Shown here piece after piece: positions 50,018 to 59,284 of a stretch of 64,000 bases of DNA; the stretch's first letter is position 1, and each line of letters begins with the position of its first letter. The DNA is from Microbacterium sp. SA39 (lineage in GTDB: Bacteria; Actinomycetota; Actinomycetes; Actinomycetales; Microbacteriaceae). Under the pieces are notes generated by a model. It saw only the letters and a list, made by a program, of their open reading frames with translations. It did no database searches and was not told where the DNA came from. The DNA is taken from positions 186,001-250,000 of the forward strand of contig NZ_JXRU01000039.1 in the NCBI RefSeq assembly GCF_000967865.1. The letters are read 5' to 3'. A program made the translations under genes and the position numbers.

Positions 50018-51945
50018 TGGCGACGACGAAGCGGATGACGGTCAGTCAGGCTCTCGTGGAGTTCCTCGGACACCAGTGGACGGTCGACGGCGACATCCGC
50101 GAACGCACGATCCCCGGCATGTTCGGCATCTTCGGCCACGGCAACGTCGCGGGCATCGGCCAAGCGCTCAAGCAGGTGAACGTCGAGCAGCCCGACCTCA
50201 TGCCCTACTACCAGGCACGCAATGAGCAGGCGATGGTGCATCAGTCGGTCGGGTTCGCCCGCATGCACCGTCGTCGCGCGACACTCGCGTCGGCGGCATC
50301 CGTCGGGCCGGGCGCCACGAACATGCTGACCGGTGCCGCGCTGGCGACCACCAACCGCCTGCCGGCGCTGCTGCTGCCCAGCGACACGTTCGCGACGCGG
50401 GTGGCCGACCCGGTGCTGCAGCAGCTCGAGCAGCCATGGGACACCGGGCTCACCGTCAACGACGCCTTCCGTCCGCTCTCTAAGTTCTTCGACCGCGTCC
50501 AGCGCCCCGAGCAGCTCTACTCGATCGCGCTCGCCGCGATGCGGGTGCTCACCGATCCAGCAGAGACCGGTGCCGTCACGATCGCGCTTCCCGAAGACGT
50601 CCAGGCCGAGGCCGTCGATGTGCCCCTCGAGTTCCTGCAGGACCGCGAATGGCACATCCGTCGTCCGCTTCCCGAGCACGCACCGCTCGCCCGCGCGGTC
50701 GCCGCGATCCGCGCCGCGAAGAAGCCGATCATCGTCGCCGGCGGGGGCGTGATCTATTCGGGCGCCGAAGATCACCTGCGTCTTCTGGCCGAAGCGACCG
50801 GGATCCCCGTCGCCACAACGCAGGCGGGCGGGGGAACGCTCAACTGGGATCATCCGCAGAACCTCGGCGGCATCGGGGCCACCGGAACGCTCGCCGCCAA
50901 CCGGCTCGCCGCCGAGGCCGACATCATCATCGGCATCGGCACCCGGTACAGCGACTTCACCACCGCATCGCGCACGGCATTCCAGAACCCCGACGTGGCA
51001 TTCGTCAACATCAACGTCGCATCGTTCGACGCCTACAAGCACGGCTCGCAGCTCCCCCTCATCGCGGATGCCAGGGAGGCGCTCGCTGCGCTGTCGACCG
51101 AGCTCCAGGGGTATCGGGTCCCGAGCGAGCACGCCGAGCACGTCGCACGGGAGAAGAAGGGGTGGGACGCGCTCGTCGACGACGCCTTCACCCCCCGCGG
51201 ACGCGCTCTTCCGGGGCAGCCCGAGATCATCGGCGCCATCCAGGGCGCGAGCGCCGCGAGAGACGTCATCGTGCAGGCTGCGGGCTCGCTTCCGGGCGAC
51301 CTGCACAAACTGTGGCGAGTGCGGGATCCCCTCGGCTACCACGTCGAGTACGCGTTCTCCTGCATGGGTTATGAGATCGCCGGGGGGCTCGGCGCGAAGC
51401 GGGGACTGCTCGCCGACGGCGACGACCGAGACGTCATCGTCATGGTCGGCGACGGGTCCTACCTCATGCTCAACACCGAGCTCGTGACCGCGGTCGCCGA
51501 GGGCATCAATCTGATCGTCATCCTGATCCAGAACCACGGGTACGCCTCGATCGGGCATCTGTCCGAGACCGTGGGATCGGAGCGCTTCGGCACGATGTAC
51601 CGCGAGTACGACCCTGACGAGCGCAATTTCCAAGGGGAGCGGAAGCTCCCCGTCGATCTCGCCATGAATGCTCGCAGCTATGGCCTCGACGTCATCGAGA
51701 TCGCTGCCGGCCCGGATGCGGTCACCGACCTCGCGGCTGCGGTCACGGCGGCGAAGGCCTCCGACAGGGCCACCGTCATCCACATCGAGAGCGATCCCCG
51801 CGTCTACGCGCCCGGGGGAGAGGGCTGGTGGGATGTGCCGGTCCCCGAGGTGTCGAGCCTCCCGTCGAGCCAGCGGGCGCGCACGGAGTACGAGCGGCTG
51901 CGCATCACGCAGCGGCCGCTGCTGGGACAGGAGTCGGGCGAATGA
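50017..51945 (+). CDS. iolD: 3D-(3,5/4)-trihydroxycyclohexane-1,2-dione hydrolase
   Basis: The 642-aa ThDP-dependent enzyme opens the cyclohexanedione ring to 5-deoxyglucuronate. It has FGIFGHGNVAGIGQAL and YYQARNEQAMVHQSVGFARMHRR in the N-terminal PYR domain, a central domain (KPIIVAGGGVIYSGAEDHLRLLAEATGIPVATTQAGGG), and the ThDP motif GDGSYLMLNTELVTAVAEGINLIVILIQNHGYASIG in the PP domain. Length is normal. It overlaps iolB by one base and the next gene by four. Confidence 0.95.
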   Translation: MATTKRMTVSQALVEFLGHQWTVDGDIRERTIPGMFGIFGHGNVAGIGQALKQVNVEQPDLMPYYQARNEQAMVHQSVGFARMHRRRATLASAASVGPGATNMLTGAALATTNRLPALLLPSDTFATRVADPVLQQLEQPWDTGLTVNDAFRPLSKFFDRVQRPEQLYSIALAAMRVLTDPAETGAVTIALPEDVQAEAVDVPLEFLQDREWHIRRPLPEHAPLARAVAAIRAAKKPIIVAGGGVIYSGAEDHLRLLAEATGIPVATTQAGGGTLNWDHPQNLGGIGATGTLAANRLAAEADIIIGIGTRYSDFTTASRTAFQNPDVAFVNINVASFDAYKHGSQLPLIADAREALAALSTELQGYRVPSEHAEHVAREKKGWDALVDDAFTPRGRALPGQPEIIGAIQGASAARDVIVQAAGSLPGDLHKLWRVRDPLGYHVEYAFSCMGYEIAGGLGAKRGLLADGDDRDVIVMVGDGSYLMLNTELVTAVAEGINLIVILIQNHGYASIGHLSETVGSERFGTMYREYDPDERNFQGERKLPVDLAMNARSYGLDVIEIAAGPDAVTDLAAAVTAAKASDRATVIHIESDPRVYAPGGEGWWDVPVPEVSSLPSSQRARTEYERLRITQRPLLGQESGE

Positions 51946-52859
51946 AGGCGACAGTCGCAGGGGCGCCGGTGAGCTTCGGCGTGTTCGAGATGACCCCGGA
52001 GGGCGCCGAGACGATCCAGCCGGACGACATGCTCGAGATCCTCGCCGCAGCGGGCTACCGGGGCGTCGATCTCGGCCCGCTGGGGTACTTCGGTCGCGGG
52101 GAGCAGCTCCGCACCCGGCTGAAGGGTCACGGCCTCGATCTCGCCGGCGGATGGGTGCAGCTTCCCTTTTCGGACGACGAGGCATTCGAGGCGGCGCTCC
52201 CCGATCTGCACGATGCTCTGCGCGTGTTCTCCGAGGCGGCCGAGGACGGCCCCTCCCGCCTTCCGCTTCCGACGCTCGCCGACGACGGCTCGGCGGCCCG
52301 ACGGGCGTCTCCTGGCCGCGGCGGCGAGGTGGATCGCCTCACCGACGTCGCATGGGGGCGGCTGATCGCCAACACCGAGCGCGCCGCCGCACTGGTCCGC
52401 GCCGCCGGGCTCGAGCCCACGTTCCATCATCACGCCGGAACCTTCGTCGAATCGCCCGATGAGATCGATCGATTCCTGGCGAACGTCGACATCGATCTGA
52501 CGCTCGACACCGGGCACCTGTTCATCGCGGGGGGCGATCCGCTCGAGGCGGTGTCGCGCTGGGGCGACCGGATCAATCATCTGCATCTCAAGGATGTGGA
52601 CCTCTCCGAACTGCGACGCGTCCTCGCTGCCGGCGGCGGCATGCCGGAGGTGTGGTCGTCCGGCGCCTTCGTCGCGTTCGGCCAGGGAGACATCGATCTC
52701 ACCGCGGTGATGGACGCGGTCGAGCGCCGTGGCTTCGACGGGTGGATCGTCGTGGAGCAGGACGTGCTGAACGGGCCCGACATCTCCGTCGCCGACTTCC
52801 GTGCCGCGCGCGCCGCCGACCAGGTCCGCAACCGCGAGGTTCTGAACACCTGGGCCTGA
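51942..52859 (+). CDS. iolE: Inosose dehydratase-like TIM-barrel protein
   Basis: The 305-aa protein belongs to the AP endonuclease 2-type sugar isomerase/epimerase barrels. It shows FGVFEMTPEGAETIQPDDMLEILAAAGYRGVDLGPLGYFG, LEPTFHHHAGTFVESPDEIDRFL, LTLDTGHLFIAGGDP and HLHLKDVDLSELRRV, giving the His/Glu/Asp metal site. In an operon that has every other step, it is the best candidate for 2-keto-myo-inositol dehydratase. A 15-residue Arg/Gly-rich insertion (SAARRASPGRGGEVDR) is unusual. ATG 51942 overlaps the iolD stop. Confidence 0.85.
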   Translation: MKATVAGAPVSFGVFEMTPEGAETIQPDDMLEILAAAGYRGVDLGPLGYFGRGEQLRTRLKGHGLDLAGGWVQLPFSDDEAFEAALPDLHDALRVFSEAAEDGPSRLPLPTLADDGSAARRASPGRGGEVDRLTDVAWGRLIANTERAAALVRAAGLEPTFHHHAGTFVESPDEIDRFLANVDIDLTLDTGHLFIAGGDPLEAVSRWGDRINHLHLKDVDLSELRRVLAAGGGMPEVWSSGAFVAFGQGDIDLTAVMDAVERRGFDGWIVVEQDVLNGPDISVADFRAARAADQVRNREVLNTWA

Positions 52860-52905
52860 CCTCCCTTCCATCCATCCACCACCGAGAGCACGACAAGGAA
52901 CACCG

Positions 52906-53916
52906 ATGACTCACACACCCCTCCGCTTCGGCCTGATCGGGACCGGTCGCATCGGCCAGGTCCACGCCGCGAGCATCGCCGCTGATCCGGAGGCGATGCT
53001 CAGCTGGGTGGCCGATCCCTTCGTCGATGGCGCCCGGGCCGTGGCCGAGACCTACGGGGGCACGGCGACAGACAATGCCGACGAGATCTTCGCCTCGGGC
53101 GGGGTCGATGCCGTCCTGGTCGCTTCGCCGACGCCGACGCACGTCGACCTGATCGCGCAGGCGGTGGATGCCGGCATCCCCGTGCTCTGCGAGAAGCCGA
53201 TCGATCTCGACATCGCGCGCGTCGACGCGTTGCGGCCCAAGGTGGCCGCCGCCGGTGTACCGGTGGCGCTGGGGTTCAATCGCCGCTTCGACCCGTCGTT
53301 CGCCAGCGCCCGGGCTCGGGTCGCTGCGGGTGAGATCGGTGCGCTGGAGCAGCTGACGATCATCAGCCGCGACCCGTCGGCTCCGCCCGCGGCGTACGTG
53401 GCCGTGTCCGGGGGGATCTTCCGCGACATGACGATCCACGACTTCGACATGGCGCGCTTCTTCCTGCCCGAGATCGTGGAGGTGTCGGCGGTCGGCACCA
53501 CGACGTTCGACGACGGAGCCCGGGAGCACGGGGACTTCGACACCGCCGTGACGACGCTGCGCGCGGCATCCGGCGCGATCGTCACGATCGTCAACTCGCG
53601 ACACAGCTCGGTCGGGTACGACCAGCGCATCGAGGCCTTCGGCGGACGAGGGGTGCTGCACGTCGCCAACGCCCCCTCGAGCCTGGTGAGCCTGTCCACC
53701 GCCGACGCGGTCGAGGCGAAGCCCCCGTACGAGCAGTTCTTCCTCGAGCGATACGCCGTGGCCTATGCGGCCGAACTGCGCGAGTTCATCAAGCTCGCCC
53801 GCGGCGGAGCCTCCACGAGTCCCACGTTCGAGGACGGCCGCGCGGCACTCGTACTCGCCGACGCAGCCCAGCGTTCGGCCACCGAGCGTGTCGTCGTGCC
53901 CGTGTCGCTCGGCTGA
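52906..53916 (+). CDS. iolG: Inositol 2-dehydrogenase
   Basis: The 336-aa Gfo/Idh/MocA-family enzyme oxidises myo-inositol to 2-keto-myo-inositol with NAD, the first pathway step. It shows FGLIGTGRIGQVHAASIA (Rossmann fold), VASPTPTHVDLIAQAVDAGIPVLCEKPIDLD with the EKP catalytic Lys, and GFNRRFDPSFASAR and GGIFRDMTIHDFDMARFF with the substrate-binding Asp/His. It starts 46 bp after the iolE-like gene, so it is probably in the same operon. Confidence 0.9.
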   Translation: MTHTPLRFGLIGTGRIGQVHAASIAADPEAMLSWVADPFVDGARAVAETYGGTATDNADEIFASGGVDAVLVASPTPTHVDLIAQAVDAGIPVLCEKPIDLDIARVDALRPKVAAAGVPVALGFNRRFDPSFASARARVAAGEIGALEQLTIISRDPSAPPAAYVAVSGGIFRDMTIHDFDMARFFLPEIVEVSAVGTTTFDDGAREHGDFDTAVTTLRAASGAIVTIVNSRHSSVGYDQRIEAFGGRGVLHVANAPSSLVSLSTADAVEAKPPYEQFFLERYAVAYAAELREFIKLARGGASTSPTFEDGRAALVLADAAQRSATERVVVPVSLG

Positions 53917-53929
53917 TCGGGAGGCGCTG

Positions 53930-54718
53930 ATGACGACACCAGGAACGTTCCGACTGGCTGCATCGGCCGAGATGCTCTTCACAGAGCTCCCCTTCGAGGA
54001 CCGGGTACGCAGGCTGCATGACCTCGACTTCGAGGTGGAGATCTGGGACTGGAGCACGAAGGACCTGCCCGCCCTGGCAGCGACCGGAGCGGTCTTCTCC
54101 TCGATGACGGGCTACCTCCGCGGCGACCTCATCACCGAGGACGGGATCGCGCAACTGCTCGACACGGCCGAGGAATCGCTACGGATGGCGGATGTCATCG
54201 ACTCGCCGCGGCTGAATCTGCACGGCACCGGCTTGGACCCGAACGGCCTACCGATGCATCCGCGCGAGAGCGTGAGCGATTCCGACTGGGGCCTCGCGAC
54301 CCACACGCTCGCACGGCTGGCCGAACTCGGCGCCCGTGCGGGCCGTGTCTTCACGCTGGAGAATCTGAACACCGCAGTCGATCATCCGGGGACGCCCTTC
54401 GCCCGCGCGGCCGACACTCTCGCACTCGTCCGATCCGTCGACTCGCCGGCACTGCGCCTCAATCTCGACCTCTATCACGCACAGATCGGGGAGGGGAACC
54501 TCATCGAACTCGTGCGGGAGGCGCTGCCGTGGATCGGCGAGATCCAGGTCGCCGACGTGCCGGGGCGGTGCGAGCCCGGCACCGGTGAGATCCGCTACGA
54601 GGCGGTCGCCGCCGCGCTGCGTGATCTCGGGTACGACGGCGTGGTGGGTCTGGAGGCATGGGCGTCGTCCGACCCGGAGGATGCGCTCCGCGCCTTCCGC
54701 GCGGCCTTCGCCGGCTGA
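53930..54718 (+). CDS. Hydroxypyruvate isomerase-like TIM-barrel protein
   Basis: The 262-aa barrel resembles Hyi/IolI/IolH-type sugar isomerases: LFTELPFEDRVRRLHDLDFEVEIWDWSTKD, RVFTLENLNTAVDHPGTPFARAADTLALV, LRLNLDLYHAQIGEGNLIELV, and IGEIQVADVPGRCEPGTGEIRY. The metal ligands (Glu, Asp/His, Gln) can be placed. It may act as an inosose isomerase or on a related ketose; the exact reaction is unknown. ATG 53930 has GGGAGG upstream, 13 bp after iolG. It is the last gene of the iol operon before a terminator. Confidence 0.8.
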   Translation: MTTPGTFRLAASAEMLFTELPFEDRVRRLHDLDFEVEIWDWSTKDLPALAATGAVFSSMTGYLRGDLITEDGIAQLLDTAEESLRMADVIDSPRLNLHGTGLDPNGLPMHPRESVSDSDWGLATHTLARLAELGARAGRVFTLENLNTAVDHPGTPFARAADTLALVRSVDSPALRLNLDLYHAQIGEGNLIELVREALPWIGEIQVADVPGRCEPGTGEIRYEAVAAALRDLGYDGVVGLEAWASSDPEDALRAFRAAFAG

Positions 54719-54734
54719 TCGGTCAGGGGAGGCT

Positions 54735-54760
54735 GGGCGGGCGATGGGGATCGCCCGCCC
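54735..54760. terminator. Bidirectional terminator after the iol operon
   Basis: GGGCGGGCGAT (54735-54745) and ATCGCCCGCCC (54750-54760) form a perfect 11-bp stem with a GGGG loop, between the convergent ends at 54718 and 54767. Confidence 0.8.
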
Positions 54761-54766
54761 CTTCCG

Positions 54767-55951
54767 TCAGGCGTCGTAGGTGGTCGTGCCCTCGACGGCG
54801 GCGACCGGAGTCCACGAGCCGGACGCGGCGCTGCGCACCGCCGCATCGACGATCTCGGATGCCGACCAAGCGTCGGCAGCGGAGGGCGCGAGCTGACGCG
54901 CCTCCACGACCGATCGCAGGAACAGCGACGCCTCGATCGTCTTCAGGTCGTCGAAGCCCATGCTCGTCCCGGCGCCGGGCTGGAAGTTCGCGAAATCGCC
55001 GTACCCCGGTCCGACCATGATCGTGCGGTAACCGGAGGTGTCGTCGGCGAGTTGCAGCTCGTTGAGTCGCTGGAAGTCCCAGCGCAGCGACCCCTTGGTG
55101 CCGTAGACCTCGAGCCGGTATTCCGCGCGGGGACCGATCGCGACGCGGCTCGATTCGAGCACGCCGACCGCTCCCGAGTCGAAGCGGGCGAGGACCGCGG
55201 CATAATCCTCGTTCTCGACGTCCCCCGTGGGGCCGCCGCTCGCCCCCTTGCTGAAGTGGCTGGCCGCGCCCGACGCGGGCAGCGGGCGGACGCGTATGAA
55301 GGTCTCGGTCAGTCCGCTGACTGACGAGATCCGTCCGACGATGTACTGCGCCAGGTCGGCGCCGTGTGAGAGCAGATCGCCCAGCACGCCGGTCCCGGCG
55401 CGGTCGCGCTGGAATCGCCAGGTGAGGGCACCGTCAGGGTCGGCCGAGTAGTCGGCGATGAGCGCGATGCGCACGTTGGTGATCGTCCCCAGTGCCCCTT
55501 CGCTCACGAGCTTCCTCGCATGCGCGACCGCCGGGGCATGACGGTAGTTGAACCCCACCGCCGTCATCAGTCCGGCTGCCGCCGCTTCTCTGGCTATCTC
55601 GCTCGACTCGCGCACACTCCGGCCCATCGGCTTCTCGATCCAGAACGGCTTGCCGGCCGCGATGGCGGCCATGGCGATCTCGTGGTGGAGGAAGTTCGGC
55701 GAGCAGATGGAGACCACATCGACGTCGTCCCGATCGAGCACCTGCTGATAGTCGGATACCGCCTCGCGGTAGCCGATGACGTCGGTCGCATGCGCGCGGC
55801 TGTGCGGATCGGTATCGGCTGCGACGACGAGTTCGGTCGTCACCGGCAGATCGGGATAGTGCCGGGGTGCTGCCAGATACGCGCGGGAATGGAGGCGCCC
55901 CATCCATCCGACGGAGATGAGCCCCACACCGATGTGCGCCCTGCTGGTCAT
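54767..55951 (-). CDS. Gfo/Idh/MocA-family oxidoreductase
   Basis: From ATG 55951 (AAGGA five bases upstream) the protein has 394 residues. It has IGVGLISVGWMGRLHSRAYLAA (Rossmann start), SICSPNFLHHEIAMAAIAAGKPFWIEKPMGRSV with the EKP Lys, GFNYRHAPAVAHARKLVSEGALG and DLLSHGADLAQYIVG. It is probably an inositol-related or sugar dehydrogenase, paralogous to iolG. It is divergent from the sugar ABC importer and shares a promoter region with an inositol-type operator, so it likely belongs to the regulon. Confidence 0.85.
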   Translation of the reverse strand: MTSRAHIGVGLISVGWMGRLHSRAYLAAPRHYPDLPVTTELVVAADTDPHSRAHATDVIGYREAVSDYQQVLDRDDVDVVSICSPNFLHHEIAMAAIAAGKPFWIEKPMGRSVRESSEIAREAAAAGLMTAVGFNYRHAPAVAHARKLVSEGALGTITNVRIALIADYSADPDGALTWRFQRDRAGTGVLGDLLSHGADLAQYIVGRISSVSGLTETFIRVRPLPASGAASHFSKGASGGPTGDVENEDYAAVLARFDSGAVGVLESSRVAIGPRAEYRLEVYGTKGSLRWDFQRLNELQLADDTSGYRTIMVGPGYGDFANFQPGAGTSMGFDDLKTIEASLFLRSVVEARQLAPSAADAWSASEIVDAAVRSAASGSWTPVAAVEGTTTYDA

Positions 55952-55980
55952 GGCTGTCCTTTCAGCGGAGATGTGTGCCC

Positions 55981-56033
55981 ACTCTACGCATTGACAGAAT
56001 GTCTTGACAAACATTCATCGTCGATGTCAGAAT
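55981..56033. promoter_or_regulatory. Divergent promoters with inositol operator 3
   Basis: The plus strand has TTGACA (56004-56009) and CAGAAT (56028-56033) spaced by 18 bp, for the binding-protein gene. The minus strand has TTGTCA (56010 to 56005) and TAGAGT (55986 to 55981), also 18 bp apart, for the oxidoreductase. ATGTCTTGACAA (55999-56010) matches the operator consensus TTGWCNNGACAA at 11 of 12 positions and covers both -35 elements. Confidence 0.6.
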
Positions 56034-56104
56034 CTCCCCGACACCGACGTCACAGGATGCGATCAGTCGATGTCGACTGCGTTCCTCACCGAAAGGGAAA
56101 TCAC

Positions 56105-57091
56105 ATGAACAAGCGCCTCCTCGGCGGCCTGGCACTGGTGGCCTCGGCAGTCCTGCTGCTGTCCGCCTGCTCGGGCACCGGTCAGGAAACCACCGACGGC
56201 GACGGAGGTGGAGGCGCCGACACCGAGTCGAAGGGCTTCACCTACGCGGTCGTGACGCACTCCGCCCCCGGCGACTCCTTCTGGGATCGCGTGAAGTCGG
56301 GCGCAGAGCAGGCCGGCAGCGACTACGGGGTCGACGTGACCTACAACTCCGACCCCGATCCGGCCAAGCAGTCGCAGCTCATCGACAACGCGATCGCGCA
56401 GGGAGTCGACGGGATCGTCGTCTCGATGGCCAACCCGGACGGCGTCAAGGACAGTGTGGAGCGCGCGGTCGAGGCAGGCATCGCGGTCGTGACGATCAAC
56501 TCCGGTCTCGAGAAGTTCAAGGAGTTCGGGGCGATCACCCACATCGGGCAGAGCGAGTCGATCGCTGGCGCGGCCGTCGGCGAACGGCTCGGCGAGGAAG
56601 GCGCGACCAAGGCGCTCTGCGTCATCCAGGAAGCCGGCAACATCGGCCTGGAAGAGCGATGCGCCGCGGCGACCGAGGCCTTCAGCGGGTCGATGGAGAA
56701 CCTCCAGGTCGACGGCACCAACGACGCCGAGGTAAAGGCGACGATCAAGTCGAAGCTCCAGGCTGATCCCTCGATCGACGCCGTCCTCACCCTCGGCGGC
56801 CAGTACGCGATCGACGCCGTCGGCGCCGTGGAGGAGTCCGGCAGCGCGGCGAAGGTCGCGACCTTCGATCTCTCCGAGGACGTCGTCAGTGCCATCGAGG
56901 CCGACAGCATCCTGTTCGCGGTCGACCAGCAGCCCTACGTACAGGGCTTCCTGGGTGTCACCGCGCTCTACCTGAAGAGCCTGAACGGCAACGACATCGG
57001 CGGCGGTCAGCCGGTCTACTCCGGTCCCGCGTTCGTCACGAAGGACAACGCGGCCGAGGTCGCCGAGTTCGCGAAGAACGGCACGCGCTGA
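56105..57091 (+). CDS. Sugar ABC importer substrate-binding lipoprotein
   Basis: The 328-aa protein is a periplasmic-binding type 1 (RbsB/IbpA-like) lipoprotein: LALVASAVLLLSAC gives the lipid Cys at about 22. The domain shows TYAVVTHSAPGDSFWDRVKSGAEQAGSDYGVDVTYNSDPDPAKQSQLIDNAIAQGVDGIVVSMANPDGV, typical of cyclic polyol and sugar binders. Given the shared operator with the iol genes, myo-inositol is the likely ligand. AAGGGAAATC precedes ATG 56105. A hairpin separates it from the permease gene, which should favour its own expression. Confidence 0.88.
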   Translation: MNKRLLGGLALVASAVLLLSACSGTGQETTDGDGGGGADTESKGFTYAVVTHSAPGDSFWDRVKSGAEQAGSDYGVDVTYNSDPDPAKQSQLIDNAIAQGVDGIVVSMANPDGVKDSVERAVEAGIAVVTINSGLEKFKEFGAITHIGQSESIAGAAVGERLGEEGATKALCVIQEAGNIGLEERCAAATEAFSGSMENLQVDGTNDAEVKATIKSKLQADPSIDAVLTLGGQYAIDAVGAVEESGSAAKVATFDLSEDVVSAIEADSILFAVDQQPYVQGFLGVTALYLKSLNGNDIGGGQPVYSGPAFVTKDNAAEVAEFAKNGTR

Positions 57092-57102
57092 CCCACCCCG
57101 CG

Positions 57103-57127
57103 GAGCCGGAGGGCACACCTCCGGCTC
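57103..57127 (+). terminator. Attenuator hairpin between binding protein and permease
   Basis: GAGCCGGAGG (57103-57112) and CCTCCGGCTC (57118-57127) form a perfect 10-bp stem with a GCACA loop and no T-run. It probably stabilises the binding-protein mRNA or reduces read-through into the permease. Confidence 0.6.
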
Positions 57128-57149
57128 CTGCTCGAGAAAGGAGCCGACG

Positions 57150-58193
57150 ATGACCACGACGGACATAGTGACGATCGCGACGCGACCGCGAATGGAGCGT
57201 CAGCCGGTGCGACGGCTGCTGGCCCGCCCGGAGATCGGGGCACTCGTCGCCGCGCTGGCGGTGATGATCTTCTTCTCCGTGTACACGGACACGTTCATGA
57301 CCATGGCGGGTGCCGGTGTCTGGCTCGAATCGGCCTCGACGTTCGGCATCATGGCGGTCGCAGTCGCTCTACTCATGATCGGCGGCGAGTTCGATCTGTC
57401 GGCGGGCGTGATGACGGGATTCACCGCTCTCATCGTCGGAGTCCTGACCACGCACTATGGCGTGAACATCTGGGTCGCCGCCGTGATCTCGCTCGCTGCA
57501 GCGCTCGCGATCGGTGCGCTGAACGGGATCCTCGTGATGAAGACGGGCTTGCCCAGCTTCATCATCACCCTCGGCACGTTCTTCGTCCTCGCCGGCATCG
57601 ACCTGGCCGTCACGAAGCTCATCACGGGACAGGTCGCCATCCAGGGGATGACCAAGGTGCCGTTCTACGACACGATCCAGCCCGTGTTCGGGTCTTCGAT
57701 GCAGATCGGCGGCGGCACGTTCTACATCTCCGTGCTGTGGTGGTTCCTCGTCGCGGCACTCGCGACCTGGGTGCTGCTGCGCACCCGCTCCGGCAACTGG
57801 ATCTTCGCCGTCGGCGGTGCGCTGAACTCGTCGCGCCAGGTGGGCGTTCCGGTGCTCAAGACCAAGATCGGCCTGTTCATGGTGACGGCAGGAGCCGCCT
57901 GGCTCGTCGGAATGATCTCGCTGTTCCGCACCTCGACGGTGCAGGCCAACACGGGTGTGGGTCAGGAATTCATCTACATCATCTGCGCCGTCGTCGGAGG
58001 CTGCCTGATGACCGGTGGCTTCGGGTCGGCGATCGGCGCCGCACTCGGCGCCCTCATCTACGGGATGGTCTTCCAGGGCATCACGTTCGCGCAGTGGGAC
58101 ACGAACTGGCTTCGCACCTTCCTGGGCGCGATGCTCCTGCTCGCCGTCTTCCTGAACCATTGGGTGCGTCTTCGAGCCGGAGGGACGAAATGA
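57150..58193 (+). CDS. Sugar ABC permease (RbsC-like)
   Basis: The 347-aa inner-membrane protein has about ten helices and the BPD_transp_2 pattern: [67 protein letters not shown], and [33 protein letters not shown] as the coupling segment. It forms the pore of a ribose/xylose/inositol-type importer. It starts 58 bp after the binding protein gene and overlaps the ATPase gene by four bases. Confidence 0.9.
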   Translation: MTTTDIVTIATRPRMERQPVRRLLARPEIGALVAALAVMIFFSVYTDTFMTMAGAGVWLESASTFGIMAVAVALLMIGGEFDLSAGVMTGFTALIVGVLTTHYGVNIWVAAVISLAAALAIGALNGILVMKTGLPSFIITLGTFFVLAGIDLAVTKLITGQVAIQGMTKVPFYDTIQPVFGSSMQIGGGTFYISVLWWFLVAALATWVLLRTRSGNWIFAVGGALNSSRQVGVPVLKTKIGLFMVTAGAAWLVGMISLFRTSTVQANTGVGQEFIYIICAVVGGCLMTGGFGSAIGAALGALIYGMVFQGITFAQWDTNWLRTFLGAMLLLAVFLNHWVRLRAGGTK

Positions 58194-59077
58194 GCACGAC
58201 CACAGCGACCGCGATCCCCGTGGTCGAGGTCCGCGACGTCGGCAAGAGCTACGGGGCGATCAACGCGCTCAGCGGCGTCTCGACGACGGTGAACGCCGGC
58301 CAGGTGACCTGCGTCCTCGGCGACAACGGCGCGGGGAAATCGACATTCATCAAGATGCTCGCCGGTGCTCACACGCCGAGCGAAGGAGAGATGCTCCTGG
58401 ATGGCGAACCCGTCACCTTCTCTTCACCGAGAGCGGCGCTGGATGCCGGAATCGCCACGGTGTATCAGGATCTCGCCGTCGTTCCGCTGATGCCCGTGTG
58501 GCGCAACTTCTTCCTCGGCTCCGAGCTCACGAAGGGGCGGGGTCCCCTCCGCCGCCTCGACGTGAAGCGGATGAAAGAGGTCACCTACACCGAGCTCGCG
58601 AACATGGGCATCGACCTGCGTGACGTGGATCAGCCGATCGGAACACTCTCCGGCGGGGAGCGCCAGTGCGTCGCGATCGCCCGCGCGGTGCACTTCGGCG
58701 CCCGCGTGCTAATCCTCGACGAGCCGACGGCCGCGCTCGGAGTCAAGCAGTCCGGTGTCGTTCTGAAGTACATCGCGCGGTCGCGCGACCGGGGGCTCGG
58801 CGTGGTGTTCATCACGCACAACCCGCACCACGCCTTCCCTGTGGGAGACCGATTCCTGCTGCTGAACCGCGGCACGAGCCTGGGTAACTACGAGAAGTCG
58901 GAGATCGACCTCGCGGAACTCACCAGCCTCATGGCCGGCGGCGCCGAACTGGACTCCCTGGCCCACGAGCTCGAACAGACTCTCGGCCCGGACTCTTCGC
59001 TCGTGCGGGAGATCGAGAAGGAGGCCGACAGCCTTCCCGGTGTTCTGCGGGATCCGTCCGACACGCGCGTCGACTGA
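58190..59077 (+). CDS. Sugar ABC ATPase, single domain
   Basis: The 295-aa ATPase has Walker A (GDNGAGKST), Q-loop ([22 protein letters not shown]), signature ([15 protein letters not shown]), Walker B ([12 protein letters not shown]) and switch His ([15 protein letters not shown]). Classical RbsA proteins carry two such domains in about 500 residues; here there is one, the FrcA-like form common in actinobacteria and rhizobia. It presumably works as a homodimer. ATG 58190 overlaps the permease stop. Confidence 0.9.
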   Translation: MSTTTATAIPVVEVRDVGKSYGAINALSGVSTTVNAGQVTCVLGDNGAGKSTFIKMLAGAHTPSEGEMLLDGEPVTFSSPRAALDAGIATVYQDLAVVPLMPVWRNFFLGSELTKGRGPLRRLDVKRMKEVTYTELANMGIDLRDVDQPIGTLSGGERQCVAIARAVHFGARVLILDEPTAALGVKQSGVVLKYIARSRDRGLGVVFITHNPHHAFPVGDRFLLLNRGTSLGNYEKSEIDLAELTSLMAGGAELDSLAHELEQTLGPDSSLVREIEKEADSLPGVLRDPSDTRVD

Positions 59078-59086
59078 CCGACCCCG

Positions 59087-59121
59087 GCGAAGCCCAGCGT
59101 CAACGTGACGCTGGGCTTCGC
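59087..59121 (+). terminator. Terminator after the sugar ABC operon
   Basis: GCGAAGCCCAGCGTCA (59087-59102) and its exact complement (59106-59121) form a perfect 16-bp stem with a three-base loop, 9 bp after the ATPase stop. Confidence 0.88.
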
Positions 59122-59284
59122 TGTCGTGTCTCCGCCCTCCGGGCACGACAAGCGTCGCTATCGTCGATCCTGGCTGCTTCCGCATCAATGTGCAACTAGT
59201 TACAGAAAGTGCTTGGAAACCGCTATCCGCTCGGCTACCGTCGTTCTTGCCGACGAGAGTCCGGCACGAATCAAGGGAGATCAC

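Noticed and set aside
49870..52185. Long minus-strand open frame opposite iolD
   Set aside because: Antisense of a clear ThDP enzyme; no domain or ribosome site.
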